A DNA stretch of 54,655 bases from an uncultured Rhodospirillaceae bacterium (GTDB lineage: Bacteria > Pseudomonadota > Alphaproteobacteria > UBA8366): positions 1-54,655 of the forward strand of contig CAJWLM010000017.1 of NCBI GenBank assembly GCA_913043025.1, read 5' to 3'. Of the stretch, positions 19,977 through 27,612 are shown piece by piece. Made by a program: the position numbers and the translations under genes. The first letter of the stretch is position 1, and the number at the start of each line of letters is the position of its first letter. Under the pieces are notes generated by a model, which saw only the letters and a list, made by a program, of their open reading frames with translations, was not told the DNA's origin and searched no databases.

Positions 19977-21044
19977 TTAACGCTCCAAAACTGAAAATCC
20001 AGCCGAAAAACCGGGCCCGAGTGCACCTAACAAACTCTTACCTGTAAGCCCTTGCTCCATGGACTTCTTTAAAACAAAGAGTACAGTCGGCGCAGACATA
20101 TTACCATATTCTTGTAAGACAGTTCGAGCAGTTGCTAACCGAGTATTATCTAGTTCAAATGCTTTTTCTAAAGCATCTAAAACTCTCGTTCCTCCAGGGT
20201 GGAAGATGTAATTCTGAATTGAGGAAGGAGGTATATTTTTTGACGAGAGAAAATTTTCGGCGGCAGTTCTTAGATTCTGTTGCACAAGCGTTGGCACATC
20301 ACGACTGAACTGAACGCCAAAACCGTCCTCCTCTATGGTCCAACCCATAATGTCTTTGGTATCCGGCCAGCAGTATTCTCCGCCGGCTATTACCTGATAT
20401 CCATCGCCATCGGTTGAAATAACTCCACCCGCTGCACCGTCACCGAAAAGTGCAGTTGCTATAATATTACTTTTGGAAAGATCCGAGCTGCGAAACGTTA
20501 AGCCACAGAGCTCCACAACTAAGAAGAGCCATTTACTACCAGGCGTGGCCCGTGCAAGTGCGGCCACCCGGTTCAGCCCCAAAACCCCGCCAGCACAGCC
20601 AAGACCAAAAATGGGAAGGCGTTCCACATTGCGTCTAAACGGGATTTTTTCCATCAACAGGGCATCAAGGCTAGGTACAGAAAGGCCCGTCGATGAGACT
20701 GTTACGATACCATCTATATCCGCAGGACTGAGTTTAGCATCATGAAGAGCCTGCATGGCGATGTCGTGAAGGAGCGTAGTAGCGTTTTCAACAAAAAGCT
20801 CGGTTCGATTTTTCCAACCAGTGGCTGTGGTGTACCATTCAATTGGCACACATGAATGACGACGAATGATACCAGCATTCTCATATGCTTTTGATAGTCG
20901 TGCAAATGTGCTCGGTCTATCCTTAAATATAGTTCGGCCTAACCCTTCAAATTCGGACTGCTCTATGACGTATTTCGGCACGGCAGTCGCTAAAGACAAA
21001 ATGTACGCGGGTGTTGGTATAGAAGGTGTTGAAACCACAGCCAA
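19977..21044 (-). CDS. type III polyketide synthase (chalcone-synthase-like)
   Basis: The 355-residue product is a thiolase-fold condensing enzyme that would extend an acyl-CoA starter with malonyl-CoA to an alkylpyrone or alkylresorcinol. The catalytic triad is visible: Cys150 in FGLGCAGG, His292 in NYIFHPGGTR and Asn325 in EYGNMSAP. The GFSAGFSVL motif near the C terminus is the usual GPG loop region. The start is TTG at 21044 or the GTG two codons later, neither with a good ribosome-binding site. Linkage to the membrane methyltransferase suggests a methylated, membrane-associated phenolic lipid or pyrone. Confidence 0.92.
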   Translation of the reverse strand: MAVVSTPSIPTPAYILSLATAVPKYVIEQSEFEGLGRTIFKDRPSTFARLSKAYENAGIIRRHSCVPIEWYTTATGWKNRTELFVENATTLLHDIAMQALHDAKLSPADIDGIVTVSSTGLSVPSLDALLMEKIPFRRNVERLPIFGLGCAGGVLGLNRVAALARATPGSKWLFLVVELCGLTFRSSDLSKSNIIATALFGDGAAGGVISTDGDGYQVIAGGEYCWPDTKDIMGWTIEEDGFGVQFSRDVPTLVQQNLRTAAENFLSSKNIPPSSIQNYIFHPGGTRVLDALEKAFELDNTRLATARTVLQEYGNMSAPTVLFVLKKSMEQGLTGKSLLGALGPGFSAGFSVLER

Positions 21045-21279
21045 TTTCTTTACGATTGAATGTTATCGCCCGCATTACAGCATTGTCACCCATGCAACTA
21101 TTCGCTGGGGTTAAACACTGCAATCACTGAGCACAAATATCATCTACTCGATATAATTAGAAAACTTCATATTTCGAGGTAATATGTCCAAAAATATTAG
21201 TTAATTTCTTTGGCCTAGCTAGATTTCATAGACAAAATTTGCTGTATTGGCGTGTATTTTAATTTTAGAGACCATAAAT

Positions 21280-21807
21280 ATGGAAGTTATTAAGTGGCAA
21301 AAAGAGACCTTCTCGGCGCTGAGGCGCCAAGGTATTGATTTAGTGTGTCATGTACCAGATGCAGGCCATGCTAAAGTAATAGAAATGTGTGAAGCAGATA
21401 ATGAGGTAGATTGTATAACATGCACCAGTGAAGAGGAAGGTATTCACATGCTTTCTGGTGCCTGGCTTGGAGGTCGCAGGGGTGCAATGTTGCTACAATC
21501 AAGTGGTGTAGGGAATATTATCAATGCCCTCGCAATGCCCAACACCTGCCGTATTCCTATTCTGATTATTGTTACGATGCGCGGTGAATATGGAGAATTT
21601 AACCCATGGCAGGTGCCTATGGGGCAGGGTACACCAGCTTGCTTAGAAGCTATGGGGATGCGGCTATATCGCGCTGAAGAGCCTACGCAAGTTGCACCTG
21701 CAGTGGAGAATATGGCACGACTAGCATTCGACTCACAGCAATTGTGCGCAATTTTGTTATCGCAAAAACTTCTCGGAGCAAAAGATTTTAGGGAGTTGGC
21801 CAAATGA
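21280..21807 (+). CDS. ThDP-dependent decarboxylase, alpha (PYR) subunit, sulfopyruvate/phosphonopyruvate type
   Basis: A separate pyrimidine-binding half of a thiamine-diphosphate decarboxylase, 175 residues. The catalytic Glu is expected in CTSEEEGIHMLSGAW, followed by the family motif LLQSSGVGNIINAL. The layout matches the alpha subunit of two-subunit sulfopyruvate decarboxylase (ComD) and the N-terminal half of phosphonopyruvate decarboxylase. The ATG at 21280 is preferred over the TTG at 21247. Its stop overlaps the ATG of the beta-subunit gene in an ATGA, so the two should form one enzyme. The substrate (sulfopyruvate, phosphonopyruvate or another 2-oxoacid) is inferred only. Confidence 0.82.
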   Translation: MEVIKWQKETFSALRRQGIDLVCHVPDAGHAKVIEMCEADNEVDCITCTSEEEGIHMLSGAWLGGRRGAMLLQSSGVGNIINALAMPNTCRIPILIIVTMRGEYGEFNPWQVPMGQGTPACLEAMGMRLYRAEEPTQVAPAVENMARLAFDSQQLCAILLSQKLLGAKDFRELAK

Positions 21808-22400
21808 CAGATGAAATTTCCCGACGTCCATTTGTTAAATCACTTCTTAATGCGCGTCCAGATGGCTTAGCTGTTGTCGCTGGCCTTGGTTCTCCATGCT
21901 GGGATGTAGCAGCAGCGGGGGACCATAAACATAACATGTATGTTTGGGGTGCTATGGGTGGTGCAGCGATGATCGGGTATGGTCTTGCGCAGGCTCAGAA
22001 GGAACGACGAATCCTCGTTATTACCGGTGATGGTGAAATGTTAATGGGTATGGGTGCTTTCTCAACCATCGCATGGAAACCGACCCCCAATTTGGCTATT
22101 TTGGTACTAGATAATAGCCGTTTTGGCGAGACCGGTGCCCAATTCACCCATACATCGGGACCAACTGATCTTGCCGCAATCGCAGAGGCCTCCGGGATAA
22201 AGTCTGTCCGCTCTGTTAAAAATACAGAAGAAGCGGAAGACTTAAAATCGTTTCTTTTCAATGAGCCCGGACCAGTCGTGGCTGTTGCCAAAATAAAATA
22301 TGAAAAACTTAAATTTGTCCTTCCATCAAGTAGTGGGAGTTTCTTAAAGGATCGGTTCAGAACATCATTGTTGGGCACAGAGAAAGCTACTTTACCTTAG
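21804..22400 (+). CDS. ThDP-dependent decarboxylase, beta (PP) subunit
   Basis: The 198-residue diphosphate-binding half of the decarboxylase. The ThDP motif runs from TGDGEMLMGMGAF to LVLDNSRFGETG, i.e. GDG followed about 25 residues later by the metal-binding Asn. The preceding GAMGGAAMIGYGLAQAQ is the family's first PP-domain segment. It overlaps the alpha gene by four bases (ATGA). A PhyH-type dioxygenase follows after 42 bases and is likely part of the same unit. Together the pair would yield an aldehyde such as sulfoacetaldehyde or phosphonoacetaldehyde; no dedicated aldehyde-processing gene is in the window. Confidence 0.82.
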   Translation: MTDEISRRPFVKSLLNARPDGLAVVAGLGSPCWDVAAAGDHKHNMYVWGAMGGAAMIGYGLAQAQKERRILVITGDGEMLMGMGAFSTIAWKPTPNLAILVLDNSRFGETGAQFTHTSGPTDLAAIAEASGIKSVRSVKNTEEAEDLKSFLFNEPGPVVAVAKIKYEKLKFVLPSSSGSFLKDRFRTSLLGTEKATLP

Positions 22401-22442
22401 TACCAATTAGTTTGTTTTTCTTTAAATCAATAAGGCAAGGCT

Positions 22443-23810
22443 ATGAAGGAAGAGTATGAGAAAAACGGGTTTCATGTCCTCCGGGGGGTTTTGACAAATC
22501 AAGACGTAGAGCGTTTGTCTACGCCGATCCGTGAAGCATTTCGCAGAGGCGACTACGATACGTTTCATAGGGGCCCTGCGTATCCTGCTCCTGGGATACA
22601 CTCCATGGGTCCACGTGTATTAGATAAACATCCTGAGATAGCTGAAGTTAGCTTGGCTCATCCAGCTATCCTAGCAGCTGTTGAAGATCTTTTTGGCGAG
22701 CCCGCCGTATTAGCGCAATACTGGTCCATTATGCGGCCTCCCGGTGCAGGCGTTAGTGATAAGCCTTTCGTAAACGGTAGTGGTGCCCACTATGACTACA
22801 AGCCCTGGAGATGTGTTGGCTCGAACATAAATTGGATGTTTGCGGTTATACCATTCATTGATTATACCGAAACAGTCGGCCCTTTAACCGTCGCTCCCGG
22901 TTCTCATCGAAAATCAATGGTATTACCATCGGACGGTCGCGTTCATCAAGTTGACGCAGCGAAGGTTCCAGTGCCTAACCAAATTGAATTAGTTGATCCG
23001 TTACTGAAAAAGGGCGATGTCGTTCTGATGAATGGGTTCCTTTGGCATGAGCCTCGACCAAACTATGGTAATTCTGATCGTTGTGGGCTTTATATGAAAT
23101 TTCACGCAAAATCATCGCCTCCTGCTTGCGGTCCGACAATTTATCCCTCTTCAGTGCACGACTTTCTGTCTGAGGATACTAAGCATGTAATCCCGTATCA
23201 TCGTGGAGATGGCCGATTTGCTGCTATCCATGAAAAACCCGTGGACTGTATTGAAGAAGCACAAATTCTAATTGAGGACCTTGACGCTAAAATTCTTTTA
23301 ATCCGAAACAATGCTGGCAAATGGCAACTGCCAAAATGCGTTGCTTCAGAAGATGAAGGAGCGAGTATCTTAGACGCTTGCAACGTCATGGGTTCGGTAA
23401 TAAATCATTTCAATGCTCGCTTCGGTTTAAATTTACCATGGCTGAGTTGGCTGACGGATATCGTCGGCAAGACAGGCGAGAACGATGAGGAGGAGAGCAG
23501 ATGCAGAGTATATGGGCACCGCATACCATCTTCAGCAATCATTCTAACTCATGCAGAGGAGGATTACATTTGGATGTCCTCCATGGATTTACAAAAGGCT
23601 GACAAGTCAGGAATAATATTTAAGAGGCCAGAAATCGCAAAGTGGATTGATATGTGGCAAAACCAAACGGATGAAGACGGGAACCCTGTAACAAGAAGTT
23701 ATGGCTTACCTACAACACATGTGCAGTATTTTCGCTATAACGGTAATGGTAACAAAGAAGGTACCTGCAGGGTTGGCGTGTTTAATGAGAATGGTCTGCC
23801 TATCGCTTGA
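22443..23810 (+). CDS. PhyH-family Fe(II)/2-oxoglutarate dioxygenase with extra C-terminal domain
   Basis: The first ~250 residues are a phytanoyl-CoA-dioxygenase-like fold. The iron facial triad is visible as His116-x-Asp118 (GAHYDYKPWR) and His202 (LWHEPRPNYG), with Arg213 positioned to hold 2-oxoglutarate. The last ~200 residues are not part of that fold. They begin AQILIEDLDAKILLIRNN and AGKWQLPK, which resembles the first strands and W-x-L-P turn of a Nudix domain, but the catalytic Nudix box (RExxEE) is not present. At 455 residues it is much longer than usual PhyH proteins. It is adjacent to the ThDP decarboxylase genes, suggesting one pathway with an unknown hydroxylated substrate. 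Confidence 0.8.
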   Translation: MKEEYEKNGFHVLRGVLTNQDVERLSTPIREAFRRGDYDTFHRGPAYPAPGIHSMGPRVLDKHPEIAEVSLAHPAILAAVEDLFGEPAVLAQYWSIMRPPGAGVSDKPFVNGSGAHYDYKPWRCVGSNINWMFAVIPFIDYTETVGPLTVAPGSHRKSMVLPSDGRVHQVDAAKVPVPNQIELVDPLLKKGDVVLMNGFLWHEPRPNYGNSDRCGLYMKFHAKSSPPACGPTIYPSSVHDFLSEDTKHVIPYHRGDGRFAAIHEKPVDCIEEAQILIEDLDAKILLIRNNAGKWQLPKCVASEDEGASILDACNVMGSVINHFNARFGLNLPWLSWLTDIVGKTGENDEEESRCRVYGHRIPSSAIILTHAEEDYIWMSSMDLQKADKSGIIFKRPEIAKWIDMWQNQTDEDGNPVTRSYGLPTTHVQYFRYNGNGNKEGTCRVGVFNENGLPIA

Positions 23811-23833
23811 CGACTGACATTACGATACAACTA

Positions 23834-24295
23834 TTATATGGATCCCTCTACCCGTAGCGGAGGCGAAACTGACGTTGTCATCCAGGCGCCGTTTAAAGTG
23901 CCTGTTTTTGCTTTCATCAATTCCCATTTGAACGACGACTTGACATTCTCTTTAGAAATAATGGTCACCTTAAATAACGCATACTGATTTGTTGTCACAA
24001 TTGATTTAATCGTGTGTTGAGAGTGATTTATCATATCTCTGTAATAGGGGCTCTTAACCATCGCGGCAAACCTAGCAAGCGGCCCGGTATACCGTTTATT
24101 ATCGGGATGGGCAAAATTCCACGTCTGCACAATGCCAGCATCAACTGACGGGCTATCGTTTTGTTGGAGAGCAATTAATTGAATTTCTACCACTCGTTTT
24201 GCTGACATATTCGGATCTGGTGCCAGCAACTCTTGTGCATTTGTAAAGCTTGTTAAAGATAATACAAAAGCCACACCTACAATGAAATTTCTCAT
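23834..24295 (-). CDS. secreted DUF4864-like protein
   Basis: A 153-residue protein with a clear signal peptide (MRNFIVGVAFVLSLTSFTNA). The mature part has the pattern I associate with DUF4864: VVEIQLIALQQND, then TWNFAHPDNKRYTGPLARF and a SPYYRDM motif. It probably folds as a small alpha+beta periplasmic domain of unknown role. The start at ATG 24295 is favoured by GGAGG five bases upstream; a TTG at 24307 is four codons earlier. It converges with the PhyH gene. Confidence 0.75.
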   Translation of the reverse strand: MRNFIVGVAFVLSLTSFTNAQELLAPDPNMSAKRVVEIQLIALQQNDSPSVDAGIVQTWNFAHPDNKRYTGPLARFAAMVKSPYYRDMINHSQHTIKSIVTTNQYALFKVTIISKENVKSSFKWELMKAKTGTLNGAWMTTSVSPPLRVEGSI

Positions 24296-24479
24296 CAAAA
24301 CCTCCAAGCTACCGAACCATTCCGTTTGTGAATTAACGACAACTAAAATGGTAGATCTTAATGACTATGTTTCTACCCTTTGAAGGGCGAATAAATTGAC
24401 GCACATCAGATAATAGGTCTGTTTTAGTCCTGCAAAGCACGGAGATTCAAAGGATATATTTTTTGCAAACCAAAATTAT

Positions 24480-24869
24480 TTAATTGGAAAAATTGCGAAA
24501 CTTTTTCACGTCCTCTTCATTCAGAACCAACCTGACACCAAGTTTCCCGTTAGCCTCGCGTTTACTCTCTTTTTTAATCGAAATATCAATCTGAATGACT
24601 TCTTCAAATTGTGCGCAATAGCGAACAAGTAAGGATATCAAGCACTCCTGTGTTTCGTATCGTTTGCCCGTTATTGATTTGTATATAAAATCTAATACGG
24701 GATCGTAATCAAAGACATCAGACATCGTGTCGGTTTCTGTACATACTAAATCTTGATTTACGGTCAACACGAGGTCCAGCACCTGTATTTCAGGCAAAAT
24801 CTCTGCAGCGCTATGCTCGCCAATGCACACGCTTAGATGGAGATCTGTAAGCTCTACAGTAGCGATCAA
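24480..24869 (-). CDS. dihydroneopterin-aldolase-family protein (FolB-like, divergent)
   Basis: A 129-residue protein of the tunnel-fold FolB/FolX family. The N-terminal strand LTDLHLSVCIGEHS, the central VFDYDPVLDFIYKSI and the C-terminal IDISIKKESK match the family's strand-helix pattern, including the Tyr of the DY motif and the Lys of the final K-K/P strand. The usual catalytic Glu region after IG is altered (HSAAEILPEIQ), so aldolase activity is uncertain; it could be an epimerase-like or non-folate relative. No other folate genes are nearby. Confidence 0.65.
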   Translation of the reverse strand: MIATVELTDLHLSVCIGEHSAAEILPEIQVLDLVLTVNQDLVCTETDTMSDVFDYDPVLDFIYKSITGKRYETQECLISLLVRYCAQFEEVIQIDISIKKESKREANGKLGVRLVLNEEDVKKFRNFSN

Positions 24870-25023
24870 TTTTTTTCCTCAAGAATTATCGAAATATTGA
24901 AATGACTATATTAATTTATTTGCAGAAAGGCTTGCACAACGCAGCTGTTTGCTAGCAAGTAAGCTCTAAACGAATTAATGGTACGTTACTTCAACATTTG
25001 AACTTAATACAAAATTAACAGCA

Positions 25024-25398
25024 ATGAATTTCGACCCCGTAAAAACTCAAGACGATCCCGATACTCAAGACCGTTTACTCATTTACCGCGACATTGAAAA
25101 ACAAATTACGCAGTTTGCTATTTATGGGGAGATTACAACCTGTAACCATTCTCATCCAATACAGACGCTTGTTTTGCAGCACTATAAAGTCCAAAAGATT
25201 GAAGAGTTAAAACCCAAACAAATTATAGAAATGTGGCGGTTTGCAAAAGGTTTAAATGAGATTGGTGGATTGTGGATGGTGTTTCATGGATACCGAAGAT
25301 TTATCCAAAACTGGATAGATATAACCGGCAATAAACCCGTTGATCTAAATGAATTCTGGATAAATAACACCGACCTAACTTTGCATTCAGAGAGGTAA
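25024..25398 (+). CDS. hypothetical soluble protein
   Basis: I do not recognise this 124-residue protein. It has no signal peptide or membrane helix. The N terminus is acidic (FDPVKTQDDPDTQDR), followed by predicted helices with KPKQIIEMWRFAKGLNE and a Trp/Tyr/Phe-rich stretch, LWMVFHGYRRFIQNW. The upstream gap is AT-rich and divergent from the FolB-like gene. The reading frame has no competing frame with better features. Function unknown. Confidence 0.55.
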   Translation: MNFDPVKTQDDPDTQDRLLIYRDIEKQITQFAIYGEITTCNHSHPIQTLVLQHYKVQKIEELKPKQIIEMWRFAKGLNEIGGLWMVFHGYRRFIQNWIDITGNKPVDLNEFWINNTDLTLHSER

Positions 25399-25402
25399 TC
25401 GA

Positions 25403-25498
25403 TTACGGCGCGACGTGGAGAACCGTAATTACCAGCAGAATATAGGCAGCGGCATAGTAATAGAATATCCAGCGAGGTGTTTTGCTTTTATTTGCCAT
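25403..25498 (-). CDS. 31-residue single-helix membrane protein
   Basis: The gap holds a minus-strand ATG with GGAGAAG six bases upstream, reading 31 codons to TAA. The product has a basic N terminus (MANKSKTPRW) and one hydrophobic segment (about residues 11-29, IFYYYAAAYILLVITVLHV). The positive-inside pattern suggests N-terminus-in insertion. It converges with the neighbouring 124-residue gene, stop codons four bases apart. Good ribosome-binding site and clean composition make it a probable real small protein; its partner is unknown. Confidence 0.6.
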   Translation of the reverse strand: MANKSKTPRWIFYYYAAAYILLVITVLHVAP

Positions 25499-25604
25499 TG
25501 ATCTTCTCCTTTAGATAGCAACCGCATATCTATACCATAGGTTTATAACAATTAATTTCTAGTTTCTTCACTTCGACAAACAGTCATAAAAAATTTTTAC
25601 GTGA

Positions 25605-25997
25605 ATGTTCAACAGCATGTTTTCCACACAGCAACACTATATAAACCTTTCTACAAAAAAGCGTGACGGGAGTTTTGTAAGTACGCCAGTATGGTTTGCA
25701 AACGCTGATCCATTAACTCTTTATGTCTATTCCGTGCAAGATTCAGGCAAGGTGAAAAGAATACGGAATTTTCGGAGGGTACGGTTGGCAAGCTGCAGCG
25801 TCACTGGAAAACTAAGGGCTGAATGGGTGAGCGCTGATGCATTTTTAGTAAATAAAAACAATGAGATAGATACAGCTTTTAGCCTTTTGCGTCAAAAGTA
25901 TGGATACAGATTTTTAATTGCAAATGTTTGCTCTAAAATTGTCGGAAATTATCACCGGCGCCAGATAATAAAACTGAATATCTGCAATAATGAGTAA
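25605..25997 (+). CDS. PPOX-class flavin-dependent oxidoreductase (F420/FMN split barrel)
   Basis: A 130-residue member of the pyridoxamine-phosphate-oxidase-like split-barrel group. The key pattern TKKRDGSFVSTPVWF, followed by a SGKVKRIRNFRRVRLASC segment, is that of small PPOX-class F420-dependent-type proteins. Such proteins bind FMN or F420 and reduce unknown substrates; cofactor choice cannot be told here. An ATG at 25617 is an alternative start four codons in. It stands alone between a small membrane protein gene and a dienelactone hydrolase. Confidence 0.8.
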   Translation: MFNSMFSTQQHYINLSTKKRDGSFVSTPVWFANADPLTLYVYSVQDSGKVKRIRNFRRVRLASCSVTGKLRAEWVSADAFLVNKNNEIDTAFSLLRQKYGYRFLIANVCSKIVGNYHRRQIIKLNICNNE

Positions 25998-26175
25998 TGC
26001 CTACGAGGCGTAGCAACCAGTAAATGCATTCCACATACCGACCCATCGTCTTTACAAGCCTTGTCCGAGCTCATGGTTCGCGCGAGTTGGTGTTTCATAC
26101 TGCGATGATACAACCCTTGAAAGGATAGGATACGGAAGTCTTTAATTTTGGGAACGCCAGAAGCGTAGCAAACGC

Positions 26176-26979
26176 CTAGTAAAAAACCTCTCGAAACAGC
26201 TTAAGTGTTTGTTGCCACGAATCCTTGTCGGCTTTGGCATCATAAGCGAGTGGAAGTTTGAATTTTTTGCCTTTTTCGGTAGCCCCTGGATTCGTGAAGC
26301 TATGAACGACGTTAGGATAATAAATATGTTTGTAGTCGGCTCCTGAAGCTTTCATAACAGCATCAAAAGCAGCCACCGTGGATTTTTGAAGGAATGGATC
26401 ATCTGCCCCGTTAAATACACGGATTTTCGTCCTGAGACCTTTTGGTGCTTTCTTCACCCACTGGGTTAGGGTGCTGTGGTATGCGACGGCAGCATTTAAA
26501 TCAACACCAGCGAGCGCCATGTTAACGGCCACGTTACCGCCGAAACAATAACCAATAGCTGCCATTTTAGATTTTTCTACCGTATTGTGCTTTTTTAAAA
26601 GGTCGTAGGCTGCAAGAAACCTGGACTTCATTTGGCCGACAGATTTAGTTGCTGCCATCATAAAATTTTTAGCATCTTTTGGATGACTGGCCAGTTTACC
26701 CGTACCATACATATCCAGCGCAAGCGCCGTATATCCAAGTTTAGCCAACATTTCTGCGCGCTTTCGAGCGTAAGCATCATGGCCCCACCATTCATGGACT
26801 ACGATGATGCCCGGTCGTTTGCCTGAATATGCATCATCATAGGCGAGATAGCCGGTAAACTTTTCATTATCTACCGTATACGCAACGGTTTGTGCTTTCA
26901 CTGCTGCTTTAGCGTCCATGGGGGAGAGCCCATAAAACGCCAAAATTGTAATTATCACGCTAGCAAGTGTTTTGAACAT
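26176..26979 (-). CDS. secreted dienelactone-hydrolase-family alpha/beta hydrolase
   Basis: A 267-residue hydrolase with an N-terminal signal peptide ending near AKA (residue 25). The dienelactone-hydrolase triad is visible: Cys145 in AAIGYCFGGNV, Asp193 or Asp194 in GADDPF and His226 in VVHSFTNPG. The oxyanion region VVHEWWGHD is also typical. The export signal is unusual for classic DLH and points to a periplasmic ester or lactone hydrolase. The substrate is unknown. It is monocistronic, with a 178-base gap downstream that holds nothing I can identify. Confidence 0.88.
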   Translation of the reverse strand: MFKTLASVIITILAFYGLSPMDAKAAVKAQTVAYTVDNEKFTGYLAYDDAYSGKRPGIIVVHEWWGHDAYARKRAEMLAKLGYTALALDMYGTGKLASHPKDAKNFMMAATKSVGQMKSRFLAAYDLLKKHNTVEKSKMAAIGYCFGGNVAVNMALAGVDLNAAVAYHSTLTQWVKKAPKGLRTKIRVFNGADDPFLQKSTVAAFDAVMKASGADYKHIYYPNVVHSFTNPGATEKGKKFKLPLAYDAKADKDSWQQTLKLFREVFY

Positions 26980-27108
26980 TGCAATCCTCCAACTTAATCA
27001 TCAAGTTCCCGCGCTAAACCATAATATTGTCGATCATTCTAATGGTTTGCAGTGATAGAAATCAATGTGTGCTTGGTACAAAATACTTGGTTCATGGCCT
27101 CCATAATT

Positions 27109-27528
27109 TCAGTATGTACATATTGCTTTGAGGAGTAATTCCTCCACTGATGAAGGTGAAGGAAACTCCCAATTCGGATTTTTTGTATCAAGAGAAGTGC
27201 CGCTGTCATTACCCATCTGCTTCTCATGGAAAGAGTATTTCAATATCTTAAACCGAGACATCTTACAGTCCGTTTGGCGATATACCTGAGTTGATAAATA
27301 TCCAAGATGATTTTCATTCTGCCTGTCTCTTAAAGACCAGAAATATATGAATCCTTCCTTTCTCAGAATTCGCTCAAAATCGATAAAGAATGTATTCCCA
27401 GCGTAATTCTTAATCACTTTTGTCCATTCGGCATTCGATGAAACCGGGAACATTATTACCGAGAGTAATAGTGTTAGCACTAGTCCACGTGAACGCAGAA
27501 TTTTTCGAACTAAAATCATTACTATCAA
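27109..27528 (-). CDS. secreted protein with surface-adhesin protein E-like domain
   Basis: A 139-residue exported protein: a hydrophobic signal segment (residues about 11-32, ending SSNAE) is followed by a compact domain. The mature part begins WTKVIKNYAGNTFFIDF and has YFWSLRD, a STQVYRQTDC motif and a terminal Cys (KAICTY). The Trp-Thr-Lys start, Tyr/Trp pattern and two conserved cysteines fit the surface-adhesin E-like family of small periplasmic proteins. It has no evident operon partner. Confidence 0.7.
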   Translation of the reverse strand: MIVMILVRKILRSRGLVLTLLLSVIMFPVSSNAEWTKVIKNYAGNTFFIDFERILRKEGFIYFWSLRDRQNENHLGYLSTQVYRQTDCKMSRFKILKYSFHEKQMGNDSGTSLDTKNPNWEFPSPSSVEELLLKAICTY

Positions 27529-27612
27529 AACTTCAAAACAGTCATGGAATTTGTTTCGCCGCAGCCTACGGTGTCCCCTAGGGACATATTATGAAGCATC
27601 TTTTTTGCAACA

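Noticed and set aside
25998-26175. Gap searched for a tRNA or riboswitch
   Set aside because: No T-arm-like motif, cloverleaf or conserved riboswitch box could be found by eye.
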